NCBI GenBank assembly: GCA_947179265.1
Contig: CAMXBB010000113.1
Location: forward strand, 1 to 5,093
Length of the DNA stretch: 5,093 nt
Reading direction: 5' to 3'
Source: an uncultured Bacillota bacterium
Lineage (GTDB): Bacteria > Bacillota_I > Bacilli_A > RF39 > UBA660
Part shown: positions 1-4,482 of the stretch, in pieces
How positions within the stretch are numbered: the stretch's first letter is position 1
Layout of the letters: each line of letters begins with the position of its first letter
The notes under the pieces: generated by a model
Told to the model about the DNA's origin: nothing
Databases searched by the model: none
Seen by the model: the letters and a program-made list of their open reading frames with translations, nothing else
Translations under genes and position numbers: made by a program

Positions 1-179
1 CTATAAGACAACAAAATACTAATTATCAATATAATAAAGAAGATATAAGTTATTATCTTAATCCTTTTATAACAAATAAGTTATCTTTATTATTTGATAC
101 GGATTTATATAATAACTATGCTTATCCAAGAGTTGTTAGATTATTGCTTGAACATAGAAGTGTATATGGGATAAGGTAG
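1..179 (+). CDS. C-terminal fragment of an unidentified protein (5' end outside window)
   Basis: An open frame enters from the left edge (first full codon at base 3) and ends at TAG 177-179, leaving 58 readable C-terminal residues. The fragment is rich in Asn, Tyr and Leu and ends in LLLEHRSVYGIR. I recognise no domain or catalytic motif and do not assign a function. It is probably a real gene end rather than a chance frame, because it stays open to the window edge in AT-rich DNA and a good Rho-independent terminator follows 21 bases after the stop. That terminator, plus a promoter before the next gene, suggests this gene belongs to a separate upstream transcription unit. Confidence 0.6.
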   Translation, partial: IRQQNTNYQYNKEDISYYLNPFITNKLSLLFDTDLYNNYAYPRVVRLLLEHRSVYGIR

Positions 180-200
180 TTTAGTAATTTAGATTAATAA

Positions 201-228
201 AAGGCTTTCATAATGAGAAAGTCTTTTT
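201..228 (+). terminator. Rho-independent terminator after the leading partial gene
   Basis: A 9-bp stem forms between AAGGCTTTC (201-209) and GAAAGTCTT (217-225), with one G-U pair and a 7-nt loop. The T run continues from the right arm through 228. It sits 21 bases after the stop of the first gene and just before the promoter of the next, which fits a boundary between transcription units. Bases before the left arm are A-rich, so it might also work weakly on the minus strand. Confidence 0.8.
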
Positions 229-231
229 CTA

Positions 232-240
232 TGATATAAT
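232..240 (+). promoter_or_regulatory. Extended -10 promoter of the ybaK-cls-dhfr cluster
   Basis: TGATATAAT is a perfect extended -10 element (TG, one base, TATAAT at 235-240). No convincing -35 hexamer lies 16-18 bp upstream, where the terminator stem sits, so the TG extension probably compensates. With initiation about 7 bases after the -10, the leader would be only about 11 nt and begin at the GAGG ribosome site (247-250). This is tight, so the exact start point is uncertain. Confidence 0.6.
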
Positions 241-257
241 AAGTATGAGGTAAATTT

Positions 258-743
258 ATGAAAAAAATTAATATTAAAACGAATGCTATTAGATTACTTG
301 ATTCTAAAAGAATAGATTATAAAGTTTATGATTATAGTGATAGTAGTGCATTATCTGGGATGGAAGTTGCAGAAGTATTAGGGCAAGATCCAAATCAAGT
401 ATTTAAAACTTTAGTTACAATTGGAAAAAGTAATAACTACTATGTTTTTTTAGTACCAGTAAATAAAGAATTAGATTTAAAGAAAGCTGCAGTTTCCGTT
501 GGTGAAAAGAATATAAGCATGGTAAAATCTAGAGAACTTTTAGAATTAACTGGTTATATTCATGGAGGTTGTTCTCCAATTGGAATGAAAAAGTTTTTTA
601 AAACAACTATTCATGAGTCAGCATCTAATTTTGCTACCATTATATTTAGTGCTGGTAAGATTGGTTATCAAATAGAGACATCCTTAGAAAATCTAAATAA
701 AGTTATTGAGTTTCAACTCGCTGACATTATTGAAGATTATTAA
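258..743 (+). CDS. ybaK: YbaK/EbsC-family Cys-tRNA(Pro)/aminoacyl-tRNA deacylase
   Basis: This 161-aa protein matches the YbaK/EbsC single-domain editing family in length and motifs. The family hydrolyses mischarged tRNA in trans, classically Cys-tRNA(Pro) made by prolyl-tRNA synthetase, in the cytosol. Visible signatures are TNAIRLLD (8-15) at the N-terminus, FKTLV (49-53) with Lys50 aligning with the catalytic lysine of the family, PVNKELDLKKAA (67-78), and the substrate-pocket loop GGCSPIG (103-109) followed by MKK. ATG 258 is preceded by GAGG at 247-250 with 7-nt spacing, and the conserved TNA motif begins eight residues in, so the start is well placed. cls follows after 41 bases with no terminator between, so the two are probably co-transcribed. 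Substrate specificity among YbaK, ProX and related editors cannot be fixed from sequence alone; YbaK-type is the best match. Confidence 0.92.
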   Translation: MKKINIKTNAIRLLDSKRIDYKVYDYSDSSALSGMEVAEVLGQDPNQVFKTLVTIGKSNNYYVFLVPVNKELDLKKAAVSVGEKNISMVKSRELLELTGYIHGGCSPIGMKKFFKTTIHESASNFATIIFSAGKIGYQIETSLENLNKVIEFQLADIIEDY

Positions 744-769
744 TATTGATGAATTTGTAATATAGCTGT

Positions 770-776
770 AAGGGAG
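770..776 (+). promoter_or_regulatory. Ribosome binding site of cls (decides between two ATGs)
   Basis: AAGGGAG lies 8 nt before ATG 785, which is ideal spacing. Another ATG at 778 is only 1 nt from the site and opens an out-of-frame 7-codon frame ending at 801, so 785 is the real start. Confidence 0.75.
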
Positions 777-784
777 TATGAAGT

Positions 785-2284
785 ATGAGATATGCGATTA
801 AAAAAGGGGTTATAGTTGGTATTGGCGTATTATTGCAAATATTATTAACACTTGCTGTCTATTTATTATTAGGAGAATATTTGTGGTTTATTGAATTAAT
901 GTATTCCATTTTAAGAGTATTACTAATTTTAGCATTAATAAAATATAGTAATAATTATTCTTATACATTACCTTGGATAATTATCTTGCTATTATTTCCT
1001 TTAATTGGAACATTAATGTTTATAGTATTAGGTAATAATATAAAAAAGAGTAAATTATTTAAAGAATTAAATAAATCTGAGAATAATAGTAAAAAATATC
1101 GTGTTCAGGATCAAGTATTAAAAGAGGAATTTATTAATAATAGTAAAATAAGATATATTACTGATTATGCTTTATATCCTGCAAGTAAGAATAATGATGT
1201 CACTTATTATCCATTAGGAGAAGATGCGTATAAGGATATGTTATTAGAACTAAGACGTGCTGAAAAGTTTATCTTTATGGAATACTTTATAATTGCTAAT
1301 GGTACGATGTGGAATGGGATTTTGGATATCCTAAAAGAAAAAGCAAGTAATGGAGTAGATGTAAGAGTTATTTATGATGATATGGGGTGTATCTCAACTT
1401 TAAAGGATGACTATCCTAAATATTTAAGTAGTTTAGGAATTAAATGTATTGCATTTAATAAATTGGACCCAATTAGAGGGTTAATTATGAATCATAGAGA
1501 TCATCGAAAAATAATGGTTATTGATGGTAAAGTAGGATTTTCTGGAGGTATAAATATCAGTGATGAATATATCAATATCAATTCACCATATGGGCATTGG
1601 AAAGATAATGGAATAAGATTAAAGGGTGATGCTGTATGGAATCTTACTATTATGTTTTTAACGATGTGGAATACCTATAAATCAGAAGATAAAGATTTTA
1701 CCAAATATCGTTATGATTTTAAAGATAAAAAAGAGACCAATAGTTATGTAATACCTTATGGAGATACTCCATTAGATGATACTGGAACTGGTGAAGATAT
1801 TTATTTGAATATTATTAATCAAGCTGAGCATTATGTTTATATTATGACTCCATATCTTATCATTGATACAGATATGATAAATGCCTTAACTTTAGCTGCA
1901 AAAAGAGGAGTAGATGTAAGACTTGTTATTCCAGGAATACCAGATAAAAAGGTTGTTTATACCTTATCGGAATCCTATATTGAACCACTTGTAAAAGGTG
2001 GAGTTAAGATTTATAAATATACACCAGGTTTTGTTCATGCAAAAGTTTTTGTATCTGATGATAAAGTGGCAACAGTTGGAACGATAAATCTCGATTATAG
2101 AAGTCTTTATTTACACTATGAATGTGGTGTATATCTTGAAAATCACAAGGTAATTGAAGATATAAAAAGTGATTTAGATAATACAATTTCCAAAAGTCAT
2201 AATGTTACAAAAAAAGAAGCAACGCCAAAATTTTTGAAAAATTTATGGCAAGCAATATTACGCTTATTTGCACCATTGATGTAG
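785..2284 (+). CDS. cls: Cardiolipin synthase (phospholipase D superfamily, membrane-bound)
   Basis: This 499-aa protein has the full bacterial Cls architecture and the usual length (about 480-510). Cls joins two phosphatidylglycerol molecules into cardiolipin and glycerol at the cytoplasmic membrane. Three hydrophobic stretches (about 8-30, 34-53 and 62-83) form the N-terminal membrane anchor. The last, from Pro63-Trp64 to Leu82-Gly83, is the typical PLDc_N pattern. Two PLD active-site HKD motifs are intact: His240-Lys242-Asp247 followed by GFSGGINISDEY, and His418-Lys420-Asp425 followed by TVGTINLDYRS. The C-terminus (LWQAILRLFAPLM) matches the amphipathic tail common in Cls. ATG 785 is supported by AAGGGAG at 770-776. 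Upstream is the ybaK-like gene; downstream the DHFR ribosome site overlaps this stop codon. The membrane segments and PLDc_N region argue against a secreted PLD nuclease or toxin. Confidence 0.95.
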   Translation: MRYAIKKGVIVGIGVLLQILLTLAVYLLLGEYLWFIELMYSILRVLLILALIKYSNNYSYTLPWIIILLLFPLIGTLMFIVLGNNIKKSKLFKELNKSENNSKKYRVQDQVLKEEFINNSKIRYITDYALYPASKNNDVTYYPLGEDAYKDMLLELRRAEKFIFMEYFIIANGTMWNGILDILKEKASNGVDVRVIYDDMGCISTLKDDYPKYLSSLGIKCIAFNKLDPIRGLIMNHRDHRKIMVIDGKVGFSGGINISDEYININSPYGHWKDNGIRLKGDAVWNLTIMFLTMWNTYKSEDKDFTKYRYDFKDKKETNSYVIPYGDTPLDDTGTGEDIYLNIINQAEHYVYIMTPYLIIDTDMINALTLAAKRGVDVRLVIPGIPDKKVVYTLSESYIEPLVKGGVKIYKYTPGFVHAKVFVSDDKVATVGTINLDYRSLYLHYECGVYLENHKVIEDIKSDLDNTISKSHNVTKKEATPKFLKNLWQAILRLFAPLM

Positions 2285-2287
2285 GTG
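2283..2287 (+). promoter_or_regulatory. Ribosome binding site of dhfr, overlapping the cls stop codon
   Basis: AGGTG (2283-2287) includes the last two bases of the cls TAG and sits just before ATG 2291. Aligned with the AGGAGGTG consensus, the spacing is about 5 nt. The in-frame GTG at 2285 is part of this site and is therefore unlikely to be the start. Ribosomes ending cls would stop on this element, which fits translational coupling. Confidence 0.6.
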
Positions 2288-2290
2288 TTT

Positions 2291-2797
2291 ATGGGTAAGC
2301 TAATTATTATTGCAGCAAAAGGAAGGAATAATGAACTGGGTTATAATAATCACTTGATTTGGAATATAAAAGAAGATTTGCAATTCTTTAAAGCGACAAC
2401 CGAATATCATTCAATAGTTATGGGAAGAAAAACGTATGAGTCTTTACCTCATATATTATCAAATAGACGTCATATTGTATTAACGAGAAATGGAAATGAT
2501 TTTCCAGATGAAGTTCTAGTATGTAGAGATTTAAAAGAATTAAAAAGAGTTATATCAGAAATTGATGATGACATATATATAATTGGTGGTGCATCAATAT
2601 ATGCTATGTTTATCGATTTAGTCGATGAAATGATACTAACTGAGATTGATGATGAATGTTTTGGTGCTGATGCTTTTTTTCCAAAAGTTGATGAAAAAGA
2701 GTGGAATAGTGAGATAACTCATGATTTTAAAGAAAGCAATCCAACATATTTAAGAAAAGTTTATACAAGGATTGAATCAAATAAAAAAGACGACTAG
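2291..2797 (+). CDS. folA: Dihydrofolate reductase
   Basis: The 168-aa product has the length and motifs of chromosomal bacterial DHFR, which reduces dihydrofolate to tetrahydrofolate with NADPH in the cytosol. From ATG 2291: a first beta strand LIIIAA (4-9), the Met20-loop/active-site segment with Trp24 and catalytic Asp29 (aligned with E. coli Asp27) followed by LQFFK, MGRKTYESLP (45-54) for NADPH and folate contacts, an Arg around residue 60 aligned with the folate-binding Arg57, and the glycine pair IIGGASIY for cofactor. The usual LPW is LIW here, replacing a well-conserved proline. A GTG at 2285 would add two residues but lies inside the ribosome site, so I prefer ATG 2291. It is probably translated together with cls. 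Its C-terminus KKDD and stop lie in a palindrome shared with the convergent gene. No thyA is next to it. Trimethoprim sensitivity cannot be judged. Confidence 0.93.
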   Translation: MGKLIIIAAKGRNNELGYNNHLIWNIKEDLQFFKATTEYHSIVMGRKTYESLPHILSNRRHIVLTRNGNDFPDEVLVCRDLKELKRVISEIDDDIYIIGGASIYAMFIDLVDEMILTEIDDECFGADAFFPKVDEKEWNSEITHDFKESNPTYLRKVYTRIESNKKDD

Positions 2798-2809
2798 TCG
2801 CCTTTTTTT
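2783..2809. terminator. Bidirectional terminator containing both convergent stop codons
   Basis: An A run (2783-2788) and GACG pair with CGCC and a T run (2803-2809) around ACTAGT. On the plus strand the stem has one A-C mismatch (2790/2801). On the minus strand the same position is a G-U pair, so the stem is unbroken and the terminator should be stronger there. Both strands leave a T run after the hairpin. The CTAG in the loop (2794-2797) supplies the TAG stops of dhfr and of the convergent paralog, so the arms encode the C-terminal residues of both proteins. No other terminator is seen for either gene. Confidence 0.72.
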
Positions 2810-3528
2810 AGTGTAAGAATATGTTCTAAAGATTTTCCACTTTCTAGTTCTTTATCTAATAGATATTCTGCTATATGAATTTGTGGTTCATCTAATTCCA
2901 TTTCCAATAGAGCTTTATAAGCTTTAATAAAAGCTCCAGTAAACATGCAATAACAATAACCCTCATTACGAATTTTTACAGTTGTATGTCCATCATTATA
3001 GCTTGCTATAGCTTCTTTTTCACAGCGAATTAATGGTCGTTCAGCAGTATCAATTAAAAATGAGATTCTATAAGCATTATCTAATTTATCAATCTTAAAA
3101 TAAGGAGCAATTTCTTCAGGATAATCAATAGATGTCCATACAATAGATTCGCCATCTATTAATCCTGTATTATGTGCTACATTTAAAGCTCTTGAACGAT
3201 ATTCTTTCTTTCTAATTTCTTTTCTTCTCAAATTTTCTTCTTCATCAAATATAAGTGATGAAAAAGGAATATCAAAATCGTCATCATCTCCAACATTACC
3301 AGTCATAATATCATTATAAAGAGTATCAAATATTTGATATAATTCATAGTTATCTATCCCAATATAAAAAGTTGGATCGTTAGCAAAATTATTTAAAGCA
3401 AAATGTAACTCAAAATTGCTTCCCAAATAAATGTTTAATTCTTTTTCATCATCTCTTTTTAATGAAATATTGGCACATCTACTATAACCTTCCTTATTTT
3501 GGTTTCTTTCGATTCTTATTTTGTCCAT
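2794..3528 (-). CDS. Unrecognised conserved protein, downstream copy of a tandem paralog pair
   Basis: This 244-aa protein belongs to no family I can name; its neighbour at 3630-4361 is about 60% identical by eye. No signal peptide or membrane segment is visible, so it is probably cytosolic. By eye the N-terminal ~60 residues look strand-rich. A block conserved between copies follows, NDPTFYIGIDNY with YQIFDTLY, then an acidic variable stretch (GDDDDFDIP) and a highly charged likely helix with ENLRRKEIRKKEYR. A second part includes TGLID, SIVW, DYP, APYFKID and IRN, and the C-terminal ~40 residues are nearly identical in both copies. The start is ATG 3528, with GAGGTG 6 nt before it. An in-frame GTG at 3537 is inside that ribosome site, and the paralog starts at the equivalent MDKI. 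It has its own extended -10 promoter and overlaps dhfr by 4 bases tail to tail. No function is assigned. Confidence 0.82.
   Translation of the reverse strand: MDKIRIERNQNKEGYSRCANISLKRDDEKELNIYLGSNFELHFALNNFANDPTFYIGIDNYELYQIFDTLYNDIMTGNVGDDDDFDIPFSSLIFDEEENLRRKEIRKKEYRSRALNVAHNTGLIDGESIVWTSIDYPEEIAPYFKIDKLDNAYRISFLIDTAERPLIRCEKEAIASYNDGHTTVKIRNEGYCYCMFTGAFIKAYKALLEMELDEPQIHIAEYLLDKELESGKSLEHILTLKKGD
2798..2891 (-). repeat. Near-identical 3' segment shared with the other paralog (copy 1)
   Basis: Bases 2798-2891 match 3634-3727 at a constant offset of 836 with only two differences (2801 and 2824), including an uninterrupted identical run of 67 bases (2825-2891). Just upstream in the gene (2892-2911) the two copies differ at several synonymous positions although the amino acids stay mostly the same. 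This is a coding direct repeat, not a mobile element. Confidence 0.85.
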
Positions 3529-3534
3529 AGTTTT

Positions 3535-3540
3535 CACCTC
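3535..3540 (-). promoter_or_regulatory. Ribosome binding site of the downstream paralog
   Basis: On the minus strand GAGGTG is followed by AAAACT and ATG 3528. The identical ATTAGAGGTG precedes the start of the other paralog (4376-4367). The match fixes the start at 3528 and shows that the in-frame GTG at 3537 is part of the ribosome site. Confidence 0.8.
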
Positions 3541-3551
3541 TAATGGAGATT

Positions 3552-3560
3552 ATTATAGCA
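3552..3560 (-). promoter_or_regulatory. Extended -10 promoter of the downstream paralog
   Basis: Read on the minus strand, TGCTATAAT is a perfect extended -10 (TATAAT at 3557-3552). No good -35 is visible. It lies 23 bases before ATG 3528, giving a predicted leader of about 17 nt. The upstream paralog has TGTTATAAT at the equivalent place, both preceded by ATATTA, so the element was duplicated with the gene or is kept by selection. Confidence 0.7.
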
Positions 3561-3581
3561 TAATATATATAAATTGCTATA
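3554..3581. repeat. Inverted repeat over the downstream paralog's promoter, possible operator
   Basis: TATAGCA (3554-3560) and TGCTATA (3575-3581) are exact inverted copies separated by 14 bases, with centres 21 bp apart, about two helical turns. One arm covers most of the extended -10; the other falls where a -35 would be. This geometry suits a dimeric repressor site, but the arms are short and AT-rich, the upstream paralog's promoter lacks it, and no regulator is encoded here, so a chance match is possible. Confidence 0.35.
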
Positions 3582-3601
3582 GTTATTTATATTATTTTAT
3601 T

Positions 3602-3629
3602 AAGTATTAAATTAAAGTTTATAATACTT
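3602..3629. repeat. AT-rich inverted repeat between the paralogs
   Basis: AAGTATTA (3602-3609) and TAATACTT (3622-3629) form a perfect 8-bp stem with a 12-nt loop, directly after the stop codon of the upstream paralog. There is no T run on the minus strand and only one G-C pair per arm, so it is a poor Rho-independent terminator. It could be a weak 3'-end structure; readthrough into the downstream paralog seems likely. Confidence 0.5.
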
Positions 3630-4361
3630 TTAATCGTCTTTTTTTAGTGTAAGAATATGCTCTAAAGATTTTCCACTTTCTAGTTCTTTATCTAATAGAT
3701 ATTCTGCTATATGAATTTGTGGTTCATTTAGTTCCATCTCAAGTAGTGCATTATAAGCTTTCATAAATGGAACATTGAACATATGATAAGTAGATCCATC
3801 ATTACGAATTCTTACAGAAGTGTATCCATCCTTATAGTCATTAAGAGCATATTTTTCATCACCATATAGTTTTCTATCAGGTGTATTGATCAAGAAAGTT
3901 ATTTTATAAGCATTAGGTAATCTATCGATTTTGAAATATGGTGCAACGTCATGAGGATAATCATCAGATATCCATACAATAGAGTCTTCATCAATTAAAC
4001 CAGTACTATTAGCTATACTTAAAGCTCGTAAGCGATATTTTTCTTTTCTTATTTCTTTTTTTCTTAAATCTTCTTCATCATCAAACATTGAAAGAGGATC
4101 ATCAAAATAATTTTCACTAGTAACATTTCCATTCATTATATCGTGATAAAGAGTGTCAAATATTTGATATAATGCATAGTTATCTATACCAATATAAAAT
4201 GTAGGGTCATTTTCAAAATTGATTAAATTAAAATAAAGATCAAGATTACCTCCAAAGAGAATTCTTAACTCTTTAAAGCCATCTCTTTTTAATGATATAG
4301 TTGCACCGCCATTATAGTCACTATCCTTATTATAAATTTTTTCTATTTTTATCTTATCCAT
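3630..4361 (-). CDS. Unrecognised conserved protein, upstream copy of a tandem paralog pair
   Basis: This 243-aa protein is the second member of the pair and, like its neighbour, fits no family I can name. It keeps the shared cores: ISLKRD near residue 25, NDPTFYIGIDNY, YQIFDTLY, an acidic variable stretch (here with SMFDDEEDL), a charged segment LRKKEIRKEKYRLRAL, then TGLID, SIVW, DYP, APYFKID, NAY, IRN and a C-terminal block from ALLEMEL onward that is almost identical in both proteins. No signal peptide or membrane helix is visible. The variable parts are the first ~45 residues, the acidic loop (about 78-95) and the region around 160-195, so any difference in partner or ligand would most likely map there. 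ATG 4361 has GAGGTG 5 nt upstream and an extended -10 promoter at 4392-4384. It points away from the acyltransferase gene and toward its paralog, 101 bases downstream. Function unknown. Confidence 0.82.
   Translation of the reverse strand: MDKIKIEKIYNKDSDYNGGATISLKRDGFKELRILFGGNLDLYFNLINFENDPTFYIGIDNYALYQIFDTLYHDIMNGNVTSENYFDDPLSMFDDEEDLRKKEIRKEKYRLRALSIANSTGLIDEDSIVWISDDYPHDVAPYFKIDRLPNAYKITFLINTPDRKLYGDEKYALNDYKDGYTSVRIRNDGSTYHMFNVPFMKAYNALLEMELNEPQIHIAEYLLDKELESGKSLEHILTLKKDD
3634..3727 (-). repeat. Near-identical 3' segment shared with the other paralog (copy 2)
   Basis: Counterpart of 2798-2891, with the 67-base perfect run at 3661-3727. It encodes the C-terminal helix-like segment EPQIHIAEYLLDKELE and the tail ending LTLKKDD. 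In this copy the tail is not followed by the opposite arm of the palindrome found at 2783-2809, so the terminator exists only at the dhfr junction. Confidence 0.85.
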
Positions 4362-4383
4362 GTAGTCACCTCTAATGCCAAAT

Positions 4384-4392
4384 ATTATAACA
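4384..4392 (-). promoter_or_regulatory. Extended -10 promoter of the upstream paralog
   Basis: On the minus strand TGTTATAAT (TATAAT at 4389-4384) lies 22 bases before ATG 4361, with a predicted leader of about 16 nt. It matches the downstream paralog's promoter in the extended -10, the preceding ATATTA and the ribosome-site block ATTAGAGGTG. No clear -35 is seen. The region is shared head to head with the acyltransferase promoter, whose -10 is about 40 bp away. Confidence 0.68.
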
Positions 4393-4404
4393 TAATATGC
4401 AAAA

Positions 4405-4418
4405 GATATATGATATAT
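4405..4418. repeat. Short direct repeat between divergent promoters
   Basis: GATATAT occurs twice in tandem (4405-4411 and 4412-4418) between the -10 elements of the two divergent promoters. It could be a regulator or UP-type site, but a 7-base AT-rich repeat here can easily be chance. Confidence 0.25.
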
Positions 4419-4428
4419 TTTAGTTTAA

Positions 4429-4437
4429 TGATATAAT
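4429..4437 (+). promoter_or_regulatory. Extended -10 promoter of the acyltransferase gene
   Basis: TGATATAAT, identical to the element before the ybaK-like gene, with TATAAT at 4432-4437 and no clear -35. The predicted leader is about 39 nt, the longest of the four promoters in this window. Confidence 0.6.
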
Positions 4438-4473
4438 TTAGTATAAGACGAGTACTTAATGAAGTAGAGAAGT

Positions 4474-4477
4474 GGTG
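4474..4477 (+). promoter_or_regulatory. Ribosome binding site of the acyltransferase gene
   Basis: GGTG, within AGTGGTG (4471-4477), matches the 3' half of the AGGAGGTG consensus and sits 5 nt before ATG 4483. It is a weaker match than those of the paralogs, but it is the best-placed site for this frame and supports the long hydrophilic N-terminus. Confidence 0.5.
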
Positions 4478-4482
4478 TAGTA

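Noticed and set aside
778..801. Seven-codon out-of-frame ATG frame overlapping the cls start
   Set aside because: The ATG is 1 nt from the ribosome site, too close for efficient initiation, while ATG 785 has ideal spacing. No sign of a regulatory leader peptide.
2004..2186. 60-aa open frame on the minus strand
   Set aside because: Lies entirely within the cardiolipin synthase gene over its second HKD motif, with no ribosome site or recognisable protein; a shadow of the real gene.
785..2284. PLD-family defence nuclease or secreted toxin
   Set aside because: Three N-terminal membrane segments, the PLDc_N pattern, two HKD motifs and the Cls-type C-terminal tail identify a cardiolipin synthase.
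3602..3629. Inverted repeat as a Rho-independent terminator between the paralogs
   Set aside because: One G-C pair per arm and no T run on the transcribed strand; kept only as a repeat.
2798..3727. Insertion sequence or transposon ends
   Set aside because: The repeat is direct, in-frame coding sequence at equivalent positions of two paralogs, with no transposase and no terminal inverted repeats.
2794..4361. Toxin-antitoxin or toxin-immunity pair
   Set aside because: The two genes are paralogs of similar size, not a dissimilar pair, each with its own promoter; no toxin domain, secretion signal or DNA-binding motif is visible.
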